DNA of 64,000 nucleotides from CAIZQW01 sp942493055 (GCA_942493055.1 OW818680.1:1860001-1924000); one strand, 5' to 3'. Shown: positions 49,484 through 58,846, counted from the stretch's first letter. Made by a program: numbers and translations. The notes: generated by a model from the sequence alone, not told the origin.

Positions 49484-51486
49484 TACTTCGTCAGAAGCTC
49501 ACGCGCCTTGGCGAGTACGTTCTCGGTGGTGAAGCCGAAAGCCTTGGCCAGATCCTTGAAGGGAGCTGATTGGCCAAAGGTGTTGAGCGTCACCATGGCG
49601 GTGTACTTGCCTGCGAAGCGTTCCCAACCGAAGGAGCAACCGGCTTCGACAATAAGTCTGCGCTGACAGCCCGGATCGATGATGCGATCACGGTAGGTCT
49701 GGTTCTGCTTAGCGAAGAGTTCCCACGACGGCATGCTCACCACGCGCACATTGCGATCTGTGATTTGCTGGGCTGCCTCAAGCGCAATTTCAACCTCCGA
49801 GCCTGTTGCGATGATCGTCATGTCGGGCGTTCCTTCGCCATTCTGCCAGAGCGTATAGGCGCCCTTCTCCACATTCGCGGCAGAGGGATATTTGGTGCGG
49901 TCAATGACCTTCATATTCTGACGCGTTAAGAGCAAGGCGGTCGGCCCCTTCTTGTTCTTGAGCGCCGTAATCCAGGCTGCGGTTGTTTCCGTCGGATCAG
50001 CCGGGCGGATCATGGTCATGCCGGGCATACAGCGCATCGCGGCCATCTGTTCAACGGGCTCGTGTGTCGGACCGTCTTCGCCCACATAGAAGCTGTCGTG
50101 CGTATAGACGTAAATCACGGGCAAGCCCATCAATGCGGCCAGGCGCATCGCCGGACGGCAGTAGTCACTGAAGACGAAGAAGGTGCCGCCAAAGACGCGG
50201 AAGCCGCCATGGCAGGCGATGCCGTTCATGATGGAAGCCATCGCGAGTTCGCGGATACCAAAGTGGATGTTGCGGCCAGCGTATTCACCGGGTTTGATCT
50301 CCCCCATGTCCTTGAGCCAGGTCATGTTGCTCGGTGCCAGGTCGGCAGAGCCGCCCACGATCTGCGGCAACTCTTTGGCGAGCGCGTTCAGCACGATGCC
50401 GGACGCATTGCGCGTCGCAACAGGCTTGGTCACATCAAAGGCGGGTATCTTGCTGTCAATATCGAGCGGCATGAAGTCCTCGTATGATTGCTTCCACTGC
50501 TCAGCCTTTGCAGGATTGGCCTTTGTCCAGTCCTTAAAGATACGTTTCCACTTTCCTTGAGCACGTTTGCACTTGGCTGTGCGTTCCGCAAAGAGGGTGC
50601 GGACATCTTCCGGCACGTAGAAGAGCTGATCTTCCGGCATGCCGAGTACGCGCTTGGTGAGCTTCACCTCTTCTTCGCCCAGCGGCGCGCCATGCGCTTC
50701 GTGGGAGTCCTGCTTGTTGGGGCTTCCTTTTCCAATATGCGTCTTGCAGATGATCAGGATCGGCTTGCCGGTCAGCTTCATCGCCTTGCGGATCGCGCGG
50801 TCGATCTGATCAAGATCATGTCCGTCGATCTCCAGCACATGCCAGTTGTAGGCTTGGAAACGCTTTTTGGGGTCATCGCTCACAGAGAGATCGGTGTGTC
50901 CTTCGATCGTGATGCCGTTACTGTCATAGAAAAGAACCAGCTTTTCGAGCTTCAGATGGCCGGCAAGCGAGCAGGCTTCATGACTGATGCCCTCTTCCAG
51001 GTCGCCATCGCCGCAGAACATCCACGTACGGTGATCAACCACGGCTTCACTGCCGCTCACATTGTAACGCTCGGCTGCCATGCGCTCTGCAAGGGCCATG
51101 CCAACGCCTGCGGCAATGCCTTGCCCGAGGGGGCCTGTCGTGGTCTCCACGCCATCCGTGTGGTGATACTCAGGATGTCCGGGAGTCAAGCTGCCCAACT
51201 GGCGGAAGCGCTTGAGCTCTTCCATCGGCAGGTTGTAACCCGAAAGATGCAGCAGGCTGTAGACCAACATCGAACCGTGTCCGCCGGACAGGACAAAACG
51301 GTCGCGATCCACCCACGTGGAATCGGAGGGATTGTGCTTCAAATGCTTCAGCCACAAGACCGCGGCGATATCTGCCAATCCCATGGGCGCGCCCGGATGA
51401 CCGGACTTTGCAGTCTGCACACCATCCATGGCCAACCCGCGAATCGTATTGGCAGCCAACGTCAAATTCTCATTGCTCAACTTCAT
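49483..51486 (-). CDS. tkt: Transketolase
   Basis: 667 residues from the ATG at 51486 (MKLSNENLTLAANTIRGL). Thiamine diphosphate signature: SGHPGAPMG, TGPLGQGIAAGVGMA, GDGDLEEGISHEACSLAG, SNGITIEG, and the C-terminal DSFYVGEDGPTHEP and LTRQNM. It exchanges two-carbon units in the pentose phosphate pathway in the cytoplasm. Divergent from mutL across 104 bases containing a perfect palindrome (51518-51533). Confidence 0.95.
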   Translation of the reverse strand: MKLSNENLTLAANTIRGLAMDGVQTAKSGHPGAPMGLADIAAVLWLKHLKHNPSDSTWVDRDRFVLSGGHGSMLVYSLLHLSGYNLPMEELKRFRQLGSLTPGHPEYHHTDGVETTTGPLGQGIAAGVGMALAERMAAERYNVSGSEAVVDHRTWMFCGDGDLEEGISHEACSLAGHLKLEKLVLFYDSNGITIEGHTDLSVSDDPKKRFQAYNWHVLEIDGHDLDQIDRAIRKAMKLTGKPILIICKTHIGKGSPNKQDSHEAHGAPLGEEEVKLTKRVLGMPEDQLFYVPEDVRTLFAERTAKCKRAQGKWKRIFKDWTKANPAKAEQWKQSYEDFMPLDIDSKIPAFDVTKPVATRNASGIVLNALAKELPQIVGGSADLAPSNMTWLKDMGEIKPGEYAGRNIHFGIRELAMASIMNGIACHGGFRVFGGTFFVFSDYCRPAMRLAALMGLPVIYVYTHDSFYVGEDGPTHEPVEQMAAMRCMPGMTMIRPADPTETTAAWITALKNKKGPTALLLTRQNMKVIDRTKYPSAANVEKGAYTLWQNGEGTPDMTIIATGSEVEIALEAAQQITDRNVRVVSMPSWELFAKQNQTYRDRIIDPGCQRRLIVEAGCSFGWERFAGKYTAMVTLNTFGQSAPFKDLAKAFGFTTENVLAKARELLTK

Positions 51487-51517
51487 GATCTCATTCTCCT
51501 GCGTTGTAAAAAGGTTG

Positions 51518-51533
51518 TATTTTTGCAAAAATA
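51518..51533. promoter_or_regulatory. Perfect AT-rich palindrome between tkt and mutL
   Basis: TATTTTTGCAAAAATA, 16 bp, fully self-complementary, in the divergent promoter region. Related TTTTTGC-AAAA dyads occur at 53535-53548, 57461-57473, 59122-59137 and 59241-59254. Confidence 0.5.
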
Positions 51534-51590
51534 GGCCTTTCTGTCAAATACGGCTTGACGAATAGCCCAGAAGTTCGCATCTTATGGCTT

Positions 51591-53531
51591 ATGCAAAGGG
51601 ATGGTCACATACGTTTATTGCCAATTCAGGTCGCAAATAAGATTGCGGCCGGTGAGGTTGTTGAGCGTCCGGCATCGGTGGTCAAGGAGCTTCTGGAGAA
51701 TGCCATTGATGCTGGAGCCACGCGGATTGACGTCACGGTGACGGCCGGCGGACGCAATCTGGTCGAGGTGCGCGATAACGGGTGCGGCATGAACCGCGAT
51801 GACGCCCTGCTGAGCCTTGAACGGCAAGCCACCAGTAAGATCCGGGATGTCGATGACATCGAACACATCGACACCCTCGGGTTCCGTGGCGAGGCTATCC
51901 CCTCCATCGCCTCGGTCTCGCGCTTCATCCTAAAGACGCGCCGCGCAACAGATGAATCCGGCACGGAACTGACTGTCGTGGGCGGCAGCCTTCAGGATGT
52001 GCGCGAAGCCGGACTCCCCCCGGGAACCACGATCGAGGTCCGCGATCTCTTTTTCAACGTTCCTGCCCGGCGCAAGTTCTTGCGCGCCTATCAGACGGAA
52101 CAGGCCCACATCCGCACGATCTTCACAGTCCATGCGCTCGCCCATCCCAACATCGGCATGAGCCTGACTTCGGATGGACGTGAACTGACGCGCCTTCCCC
52201 CGGACGCCACCCTGGAAGAGCGCGTCCGCGATCTCTTCGGTCCTGATTTTTGCGCTGATTTGCGGGTTGTTGACGATACCTCCAACACCATCCGCGTCCA
52301 TGGTTTCGTCAGCCTGCCCAACCAGCTCCGCAACGACCGCAGCGAACAGTACATCTTTATCAATGGCCGTCCTGCGACAGCGCCTGTCATTTTGTATGCC
52401 CTGCGCGAAGCCTATCCGCCGCTGGCTGCAGAGCGAAAACCGATTGTCCTGCTCTTCATCGAAATGCCCCCTGAGGGCGTGGATGTCAATGTGCATCCGA
52501 CGAAGCGCGAAGTCCGCTTCCATAAGCCGGCTGAGGTCCGCGAGGCGATCATCCGCGCCATCCGCATCGCCCTGCAGCGGACGGAAGAGCGGGTGCAGAA
52601 CGCGGGAGTGTCCACTATCCCAGACGCGACACCCCACACCCCGCCCGAGACCGTCGAGGGCCAGCAGCCAATCCCCAATCAAGGCGAGAGCTTTCAACCA
52701 CCCGCAAGCGCTGTTGCTGGCAGTCAGCCGACGAGCGCTGAGGGCGTCGCCCCTTTCCCTTCACAGGGGACACCGTTGCCCCCTAGCCCTTCGTTCGCCT
52801 ACCCCCTGCGGGTGCCCCAGGCGCCTGTGGGTACAGGCCTGCCCCTCTTCCCGTCATCCCAGCGCCAATCCGAGAGCAGTTGGCGTCCGGATTTCTCAGC
52901 GCCCGATATTTCCCGCACACCACCCCCCTCAGGATCCTCCCAGCAGGCGCCATGGCACTGGTGTCGCGTCCTGGGCATGCTGGAAGGGGGCTATGCGTTG
53001 CTGGAAACTGAAGACGGGCATGTCACGCTTGATCCGCGTGCCGCGCGCGAGCGTGTCCTCTTTGAGCAACTCATGGCGAACCATGACAAGGACGAGGCCT
53101 TTTCCCAACGTCTGCTGCTGCCGGAGACCGTGCAGCTCCCTCCTGCGGACTCCGCGCGGCTAGCCAAGCATCTGGAGGTCTTGCAAGCCATGGGCTTCGG
53201 GGTGGACAGCTTTGGCGACAGCGACCACTTTGTGATAGAATCCCTCCCCGCGCTCCTAGGCGATGTCTCCTGCCGCGAACTGCTGGCTAACATTGCGCAC
53301 GACCTGGAAAACGCCGGCGTGCGGCGCGGCACAGAGAAGTGGCGCGAAGAGATCATCGCCAAAGCTGCCTGCCGCGTCATGGTCGGACAGACGCGCACGC
53401 CGACGCTCCCTGAACTCGAAAAACTCGTGGCCGCGCTCGTCAAGACGCGCATGCCCTACACCTGCCCGCGCGGCAGACCCACCATGATCTTCACCTCCTA
53501 CCGTGAACTCGACCGGAAATTCGGCAAATGA
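51591..53531 (+). CDS. mutL: DNA mismatch repair protein MutL
   Basis: 646 residues from the ATG at 51591 (upstream TTG at 51555 is possible). N-terminal GHKL ATPase: IAAGEVVERPASVVKELLEN, RDNGCGM, HIDTLGFRGEAIPSI, then VNVHPTKREVRFH. A long proline-rich linker (about 340-460) leads to the C-terminal dimerisation domain. The endonuclease motif DQHAxxExxxxE appears as DPRAARERVLFE, with Gln and His replaced, so nicking activity may be lost. It couples mismatch recognition to repair. No mutS in the window. Confidence 0.93.
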   Translation: MQRDGHIRLLPIQVANKIAAGEVVERPASVVKELLENAIDAGATRIDVTVTAGGRNLVEVRDNGCGMNRDDALLSLERQATSKIRDVDDIEHIDTLGFRGEAIPSIASVSRFILKTRRATDESGTELTVVGGSLQDVREAGLPPGTTIEVRDLFFNVPARRKFLRAYQTEQAHIRTIFTVHALAHPNIGMSLTSDGRELTRLPPDATLEERVRDLFGPDFCADLRVVDDTSNTIRVHGFVSLPNQLRNDRSEQYIFINGRPATAPVILYALREAYPPLAAERKPIVLLFIEMPPEGVDVNVHPTKREVRFHKPAEVREAIIRAIRIALQRTEERVQNAGVSTIPDATPHTPPETVEGQQPIPNQGESFQPPASAVAGSQPTSAEGVAPFPSQGTPLPPSPSFAYPLRVPQAPVGTGLPLFPSSQRQSESSWRPDFSAPDISRTPPPSGSSQQAPWHWCRVLGMLEGGYALLETEDGHVTLDPRAARERVLFEQLMANHDKDEAFSQRLLLPETVQLPPADSARLAKHLEVLQAMGFGVDSFGDSDHFVIESLPALLGDVSCRELLANIAHDLENAGVRRGTEKWREEIIAKAACRVMVGQTRTPTLPELEKLVAALVKTRMPYTCPRGRPTMIFTSYRELDRKFGK

Positions 53532-53543
53532 AATGCTTTTTCG

Positions 53544-53570
53544 CAAAAACCGCAATAAGAGCGGCTTTTG
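53544..53570 (+). terminator. Possible hairpin terminator after mutL
   Basis: CAAAA-A-CCGC, loop AATAAGA, GCGG-C-TTTTG: stem of nine pairs with one mismatch ending in a short T-run, 13 bases after the mutL stop. Confidence 0.4.
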
Positions 53571-53606
53571 CGGTGAGTTATTTCAGAAACCTGAGAACAA
53601 CCAAAC

Positions 53607-54563
53607 ATGATCCAGAACACCACCGTGACATTTGTAAAACCCGACGAGATGCGGCTGGACCGTTTCCTTGCCGAGCATTTTCCAACATCGACGCGCACCT
53701 TCTGCCAGGCCGCGATTGAAGCAGGGAATATTGTTTTAAACAACAAGAAGTGCGGCACGAAATCCACAAAGCTCCGCAAGGGAGACAGCATCATCGTGCT
53801 TCAACTTGCAGAGGACTCTGATAATCGCGTGCAACCCGATGACAGCGTGGCCATTGATGTCGTGCATGAAGATGACGAATTGATCGCCGTTAATAAGCCG
53901 GCAGGCCAGCCTGTACATCCGCTCACCCATACTGAACGTGGCACCTTGATGAACGGCATGGTCGCGCGCTATCCAGAACTTGCTGCTATCGGCGACCAGC
54001 CGCTCATGGCGGGCGCGCTTCACCGCATCGACACCGGAACCTCTGGTCTCGTCCTGGTCGCGCGTACGCAAGCGGCTTTCGACCACCTGCGCGACCAATT
54101 CGCGAAACAGACCGTTGACAAAATCTATTACGCGCAGGTGCAAGGCCTTGTCAAAGAACCCGGAGAACTCGTGCAAGATCTCGTTCACGGCCCCTCATCC
54201 CAGTGCAAGATGATGGATCTCGAGACGTGGAGGCTTGAACATGGCAAATGGCGCGAACCCGCACGGATCTTCCATGCGGAGACCTTTTACAAGCCCATTG
54301 AGCAGCGACATGGCTGCACGCTCCTGGAGGTGCTGATCCGCACAGGCGTGACCCATCAGATCCGCTGTCAGCTCGCGGGCGCGGGCCATCCCATTGTCAA
54401 CGACACCTGGTACGGTGCCAATCCCAGACCCAATCTCAACCGCTATTTGCTGCATGCCTTCTCAGCAACCGTCACGCGTAACGCAGAAGGCAACCCCACG
54501 CAGACCTTCACGGCGCCGTTAAATCACAAGACGTGGGACGTGGGACAGAGGGATTTTGGATGA
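53607..54563 (+). CDS. RluD-like 23S rRNA pseudouridine synthase
   Basis: 318 residues. N-terminal S4 RNA-binding domain (MRLDRFLAEHFPTSTRTFCQ, VLNNKKCG) about 10-75; catalytic domain with IAVNKPAGQPVHPL, active-site Asp in HRIDTGTSGLVLVA, and GVTHQIRCQLAGAGHP. Stronger RluD likeness than the paralogue at 8395. It converts uridines to pseudouridine in rRNA. The last dozen residues (TWDVGQRDFG) are encoded by the left arm of a GGGAC-type intergenic repeat, so the C-terminus has been formed by repeat insertion. Confidence 0.9.
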   Translation: MIQNTTVTFVKPDEMRLDRFLAEHFPTSTRTFCQAAIEAGNIVLNNKKCGTKSTKLRKGDSIIVLQLAEDSDNRVQPDDSVAIDVVHEDDELIAVNKPAGQPVHPLTHTERGTLMNGMVARYPELAAIGDQPLMAGALHRIDTGTSGLVLVARTQAAFDHLRDQFAKQTVDKIYYAQVQGLVKEPGELVQDLVHGPSSQCKMMDLETWRLEHGKWREPARIFHAETFYKPIEQRHGCTLLEVLIRTGVTHQIRCQLAGAGHPIVNDTWYGANPRPNLNRYLLHAFSATVTRNAEGNPTQTFTAPLNHKTWDVGQRDFG

Positions 54564-54602
54564 CAAAATACTGCATGTCCCAGGTCCCGTGTCCAAAGTC
54601 CA
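54531..54602. repeat. GGGACGT word palindrome, copy 2
   Basis: ACGTGGGACGTGGGAC on the left, GTCCCAGGTCCCGTGTCC on the right around AAAATACTGCATG. Shares centre and words with 21497-21566. It overlaps the 3' end of the RluD-like gene. Confidence 0.7.
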
Positions 54603-54748
54603 CATTAGCACATTAGTTAGCATTTTCAACTTGCTTGATCTGCCAGAAAAAGCGATACTAATCACACGTTGTCCGGCTGTGAGCAACAGACCAAGATCTT
54701 TGCTCCTGGTAAAAACTGGGCAACAAAAACAAGAAAGGATACTCACCC

Positions 54749-55459
54749 ATGATCTCCACAACGTGCGATATGACCGCGCTGTCCGTCTCCGAATCGGAAC
54801 CTGCTACTCGAGCGATGTTTATCCGCAAGACCTATGCACACCTGGCAGGAGCTGTCCTCCTTTTTGTCGTGCTTGAATACCTGCTCATCAACTCCCCCTA
54901 CGCTTTACCCCTTGCCAAGACCATGCTGGGCGGCAGATGGTCCTGGGCTATTGTATTAGGTCTCTTTATTGGCGTTTCTCATCTTGCGCAATGGTGGGCC
55001 ACCTCCCAAACCTCAACCCAATTGCAATATCTGGGCCTGGGACTTTTTGTGGTCGCGGAAACGATCGTCTTCCTGCCGCTGCTGCTGATCGCCAATGCTT
55101 TTAGCCAGGGCATCATCCTGCAAGCTGGCGTCATGACCCTTCTTCTTTTTGCGGGATTGACAGCAACTGTTTTTATGACGCGGACGGACTTCAGTTTCTT
55201 GCAGCCCATCTTGGCGATCGGCGGGCTCACCGCGCTGGGATTAATCATTGCCAGCATAGCCTTCGGCTTTGAACTGGGCATTCTTTTTTCAGCGGTTATG
55301 GTCCTGTTTGCGACGGGCGCGATCTTGTATGACACGTCTAAAATCATGAAACACTACAATCCGACGCAGCATGTCGCCGCGGCATTGTCCCTGTTTGCAA
55401 GCGTCGCCCTGCTCTTCTGGTACATCTTGCGCATCCTCATGAAATTGAACAGACGGTAA
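54749..55459 (+). CDS. Bax inhibitor-1/YccA family membrane protein
   Basis: 236 residues with seven membrane segments from about residue 30. Family features: FIRKTYAHLAGAVLLFVVLEY, VMTLLLFAGLTATVFMTRTDF, LGILFSAVMVLFATGAILYDTS with the conserved aspartate, and YNPTQHVAAALSLFASVALLFWY. Probably a proton-sensitive calcium-leak or stress membrane protein of the TMBIM type. The next gene follows after four bases. Confidence 0.9.
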   Translation: MISTTCDMTALSVSESEPATRAMFIRKTYAHLAGAVLLFVVLEYLLINSPYALPLAKTMLGGRWSWAIVLGLFIGVSHLAQWWATSQTSTQLQYLGLGLFVVAETIVFLPLLLIANAFSQGIILQAGVMTLLLFAGLTATVFMTRTDFSFLQPILAIGGLTALGLIIASIAFGFELGILFSAVMVLFATGAILYDTSKIMKHYNPTQHVAAALSLFASVALLFWYILRILMKLNRR

Positions 55460-55463
55460 CCGT

Positions 55464-55940
55464 ATGAGCACAGATCAAAACACTGAATGTTGCGCAAAAT
55501 TCGATCCTGCAGCATGGGATGAAAAAGAAATCCAATGGCAGGATAAACGATTCGTGAAGGATCGTGTAAAGAGCTTCCTACACATTCCGCTCAACTTCGG
55601 TGCAGTCATGAAGCGGAACGTCGACAAGATCGAGGCTGCGGGTGCAAAGCCGGAGGGCATGATTGTCCTCGCAGATGAAAATTCCCTCTGGGGCGCAGAC
55701 GTGTATATCGAAACCACGAAGGAGATCCCGCAGGCCAACATATCCACACTCTCAGGAAGCTTCCTCTGCAAAGTGTTCGAAGGTCCATACCAAAACATGA
55801 GAACATGGATCGGGGAGATGAAAGCCTTTGTCCAGAGCAAAGGCAAAAGCGCACAGAAGCTCTATTTTTACTACACGACGTGTCCGAAATGCGCCAAGAA
55901 ATACGGCAAGAACCATGTGGTGATTTTAGCGCAGATATAA
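55464..55940 (+). CDS. Conserved protein often annotated as hydrolase; function unknown
   Basis: 158 residues, soluble. Conserved pattern: CCAKFDPAAWDEKEIQWQD, FVKDRVKSFLHIPLNFG, LADENSLWGADVY, LSGSFLCKVFEGPYQNM, and the C-terminal YYTTCPKCAKKYGKNHVV with a C-x2-C pair. This is a widespread family with no assigned reaction; database entries call it hydrolase without evidence. The cysteine pair plus the N-terminal CC could bind metal. Probably co-transcribed with the Bax-inhibitor-like gene. Confidence 0.8.
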   Translation: MSTDQNTECCAKFDPAAWDEKEIQWQDKRFVKDRVKSFLHIPLNFGAVMKRNVDKIEAAGAKPEGMIVLADENSLWGADVYIETTKEIPQANISTLSGSFLCKVFEGPYQNMRTWIGEMKAFVQSKGKSAQKLYFYYTTCPKCAKKYGKNHVVILAQI

Positions 55941-56029
55941 GATCAACCCACCAGACGCCCTACAGTGCTGTGGGCAATAACAGTTTGCCTTGCCTGTCCC
56001 TTTAACCATACAAACGGGGAGAATAAGAG

Positions 56030-56719
56030 ATGCTTAGGTTTTCGCTCATTATTTGTTTCACTACGATCATGATTCATGCCCTTGCAGGAGAACCTAGGAC
56101 GGTCTCCTTTCTATCAACTTTTGATGATCTCAAGGGGTGGAAGGACAACTCTTCGGAAAAAAGTCCGCATTCCTACAGTCTTACCAATGGTGCACTTTGT
56201 ATCTATACCAGAGCGCTAACAAGGGATCGCGTAAAGGTTGCAACCACTAACCACTTTGGAGCCGCCCGATACAGTTGGCGTGTCTATGTGCCTGCGCTGG
56301 GCGAGGGTGATCAAGCCAGCATCGGCGCCTTTCTCTACAGGGATGATCAACACGAGATTGATTTTGAAATCGGGTACGGCGCAAGAGCCGTACGGGAAAA
56401 GCTTGGAGCAGAGGAAGCTGATCTGGTCTGCTATTGCACGTCACAGGGAAACCCATCAAATTCAAGCCAATATCTAATCAAAAGAGAAGCCTGGCATCTC
56501 TTGTCGCTCAATATCGGCATCGGAAAGAACGGCAAGTATCTGATCTCGTGGTTCATCAACGACAAGCTGGTTAAACAGTTGCAAACCTCCTTTGGTAGCG
56601 AAGTAACATTTACGGCTCATTGCAGCGTTGAAAATCTCAACTTCATCGGTGATCACATTCCAACAGCGAAGAACTATGCGCTGTTCGATTATGTCGAAAT
56701 CGGGCCTTCTGCCGATTAA
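56030..56719 (+). CDS. Secreted GH16-like concanavalin-fold protein
   Basis: 229 residues. Signal peptide MLRFSLIICFTTIMIHALAG, then a beta-jellyroll: STFDDLKGWKDNS, FGAARYSWRVYVPALG, DDQHEIDFEIGYG and ISWFINDKLVKQL. EIDFE fits the E-x-D-x-E variant of the GH16 catalytic motif. GGGGAG precedes the start. Likely a secreted glucan or galactan hydrolase or a related binding protein; overall similarity is too weak for a substrate. Confidence 0.72.
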   Translation: MLRFSLIICFTTIMIHALAGEPRTVSFLSTFDDLKGWKDNSSEKSPHSYSLTNGALCIYTRALTRDRVKVATTNHFGAARYSWRVYVPALGEGDQASIGAFLYRDDQHEIDFEIGYGARAVREKLGAEEADLVCYCTSQGNPSNSSQYLIKREAWHLLSLNIGIGKNGKYLISWFINDKLVKQLQTSFGSEVTFTAHCSVENLNFIGDHIPTAKNYALFDYVEIGPSAD

Positions 56720-56780
56720 TAAAAAGAGTCCTGTCAGCCCATGCACCTTAGCGCTCATCCTTTGGAAAGATAGAAAGAAA

Positions 56781-57413
56781 ATGAAAAGTCAACAACGCGA
56801 TTTCGACAAAGAGGCTGCAACGTGGGATGAGAATCCTACCCGCGTGAAGCTGGCTGAAGACGTGGTCCAGGCCATCAAGCAACAGGTGGCGCTCCAGCCA
56901 GACATGGAGGTTCTTGACTTCGGCTGCGGCACCGGCCTTCTGGCTATGAGCGTGCTGGCCTCGGTCAAGAGCGTCACAGGCATGGACACCTCGCAAGGCA
57001 TGCTGGACGTGCTGGAGGCAAAAGCCAAACAACAGGGCTGTTCCAACGTGCACACACGGCATCTTAATCCAAACGCTCCTGTGCTGGGTTCATACGACCT
57101 GATTATCAGCAGCATGACCTTCCACCATGTCGAAAATACCGAGGCGCTGCTGTCGCAGTTATTCCAGACGCTGAAGCCAGCTGGCTGCCTGTGTGTTGCG
57201 GACTTGGATCTGGAGCAGGGAACGTTCCACGATGACAACACTGGCATTTTCCACTTTGGCTTTGATCGAGACGCGCTGCGCAGCTTGTTTTTGAAAGCAG
57301 GTTTTTCCAATGTCAGAGCAGTGACCGCAACCGAAGTTATTAAACCTAATCCGTCGGGCGGCCTTCGAACCTTCCCCGTGTTCTTGATGGTGGGCGAGAA
57401 GATGGTCCACTGA
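56781..57413 (+). CDS. Class I SAM-dependent methyltransferase
   Basis: 210 residues from the ATG at 56781 (MKSQQRDFDKEAATWD); longer in-frame starts overlap the previous gene. Methyltransferase motif I VLDFGCGTGLLAMSV, motif II acidic GMDTSQGML, then YDLIISSMTFHHVEN and LKPAGCLCVADLD. Cytoplasmic. The FHHV pattern is common in small-molecule and lipid methyltransferases. Substrate unknown. Confidence 0.86.
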   Translation: MKSQQRDFDKEAATWDENPTRVKLAEDVVQAIKQQVALQPDMEVLDFGCGTGLLAMSVLASVKSVTGMDTSQGMLDVLEAKAKQQGCSNVHTRHLNPNAPVLGSYDLIISSMTFHHVENTEALLSQLFQTLKPAGCLCVADLDLEQGTFHDDNTGIFHFGFDRDALRSLFLKAGFSNVRAVTATEVIKPNPSGGLRTFPVFLMVGEKMVH

Positions 57414-57515
57414 TCTTCAGTACAGAACAACGAACAGCCCTTAAATGTTGAGGCAAGGACGTTTTGCAAAAACTATCATTACTTGATTTTCCTAGTAGAA
57501 AGAAAGAAGACAAAG

Positions 57516-58646
57516 ATGACACGTGTTATTTTTTCAATTACAATGGCTCTGTCATTTTCTCTGGTGTATGGAGGAGTCGCCCAAGCAGAGTCTTTCGAGC
57601 ATCCTGGCGGGCTCCATTCACGCCGCCAGCTTGAGAATGCGCGAGTGAGGATCTCCGCCCACGAACAACCCTGGGCAGCGGCTTATGAGGCGCTGCTGAA
57701 AGAGGCCCAGAAGGGCCGGGAGCGCACGCCGGAGCCGCTCAGCGATTTCAACGTCCCCGGCTACTATGTCGATGCGGAGGGCCACCAGAAGGCCATGGGA
57801 CGTCTCAGCAAGGACGCCTGGGTCGCGTATTCCTGTGCCGTCGCCTATCAACTGACCAGCAAGCAGGAGCGAATCCAGTACGCCGACAAAGCCATCCAGG
57901 TGCTTAACGCATGGGCAACAACCAACCAGAAGACGAGCAACCATGACGGCGACCTTGCCATGGCTGATGCAGGCGTGGGTTTCGTCCTTGCCGCAGAACT
58001 GATGACCGACTACGACGGATGGACTGAGGATCAGCGGACGCAATTCAAAAAATGGCTCAAGGACGTCTATCTGAAATCCTGTGAACTCATCGTCAAAAGG
58101 ACGAACAACTGGGGGGACTGGGGCGTTCTGGGGTGCATCGCCTCCCATTATTTTCTGGATGATGCGAAGGCACTCGACAGTGATATCGAGCGCATTCGCA
58201 CGAAGATCGACCACGCCATTGAAGCCGACGGCCGCATGCCCGCAGAAATCTCAAGAGGGAAGAATAGTATCTGGTATACTTATTTCGCGCTCGCGCCACT
58301 TACAGCCGCGTGCCAGATTGCCGCCAATGCCCGCACAATCGACCTGTTTCATTTTAAAGGCAAGGACGGGGCAGGGATCGAAGATGCGCTGGACTATCTC
58401 CTGAAATACTCACGCGAGCCCAGCACATGGCCCCATTATACAAAAAACGACCTGAGTCTTCCGAAACAGAAGGCATGGCCAGGCAATCTTTTCGACGCCA
58501 TGTCCGGCATATACGCCAAGAAAGCGTATGAAACCTGGATCAAGGAGTCCCGACCCATCATGGTATACGGGCACCATTACGCCTGGGCTCTCCCGACACT
58601 TCTGAGCACGATACCCCCTCAAAAGGAATTATTGAAACAACAATGA
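57516..58646 (+). CDS. Secreted alginate-lyase-like protein (PL5-type fold)
   Basis: 376 residues from the ATG at 57516 with AAGAAGA upstream; signal peptide VIFSITMALSFSLVYGGVAQA. An alpha/alpha-toroid domain follows: GLHSRRQLENARVRI, AYSCAVAYQLTSKQERIQYADKAIQVLNAW-type helix, NHDGDLAMADAGVGFVL, NNWGDWGVLGCIAS and GRMPAEISRGKNSIWY, in line with alginate_lyase proteins. Acts on polysaccharides outside the cytoplasm, cleaving uronic acid linkages if the family role holds. Overlaps the next small gene by four bases. Confidence 0.85.
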   Translation: MTRVIFSITMALSFSLVYGGVAQAESFEHPGGLHSRRQLENARVRISAHEQPWAAAYEALLKEAQKGRERTPEPLSDFNVPGYYVDAEGHQKAMGRLSKDAWVAYSCAVAYQLTSKQERIQYADKAIQVLNAWATTNQKTSNHDGDLAMADAGVGFVLAAELMTDYDGWTEDQRTQFKKWLKDVYLKSCELIVKRTNNWGDWGVLGCIASHYFLDDAKALDSDIERIRTKIDHAIEADGRMPAEISRGKNSIWYTYFALAPLTAACQIAANARTIDLFHFKGKDGAGIEDALDYLLKYSREPSTWPHYTKNDLSLPKQKAWPGNLFDAMSGIYAKKAYETWIKESRPIMVYGHHYAWALPTLLSTIPPQKELLKQQ

Positions 58647-58846
58647 CTGTATCCGCTATAGTATGGGGACTCCTGTTTGGATCCATCGGCGTTGGCTTTT
58701 TCATTTATGGGAGAAAGCAACGGGCGCCTGTCCCCTTGATTTGCGGGATCGCGTTAATGGTCTTCCCCTACTTTGTTTCCAACATAATCGCCCTTGTTGC
58801 CATAGGTATTGTGCTGGTCTGTATTCCGTACTTCATTCGCCTATAA
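58643..58846 (+). CDS. Small two-helix membrane protein
   Basis: 67 residues: MTVSAIVWGLLFGSIGVGFF then YGRKQRAPVPLICGIALMVF and a third hydrophobic part PYFVSNIIALVAIGIVLVC. This matches a small conserved membrane family found in many bacteria, for which I know no assigned function. Starts inside the stop of the alginate-lyase-like gene (ATGA). Confidence 0.75.
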   Translation: MTVSAIVWGLLFGSIGVGFFIYGRKQRAPVPLICGIALMVFPYFVSNIIALVAIGIVLVCIPYFIRL

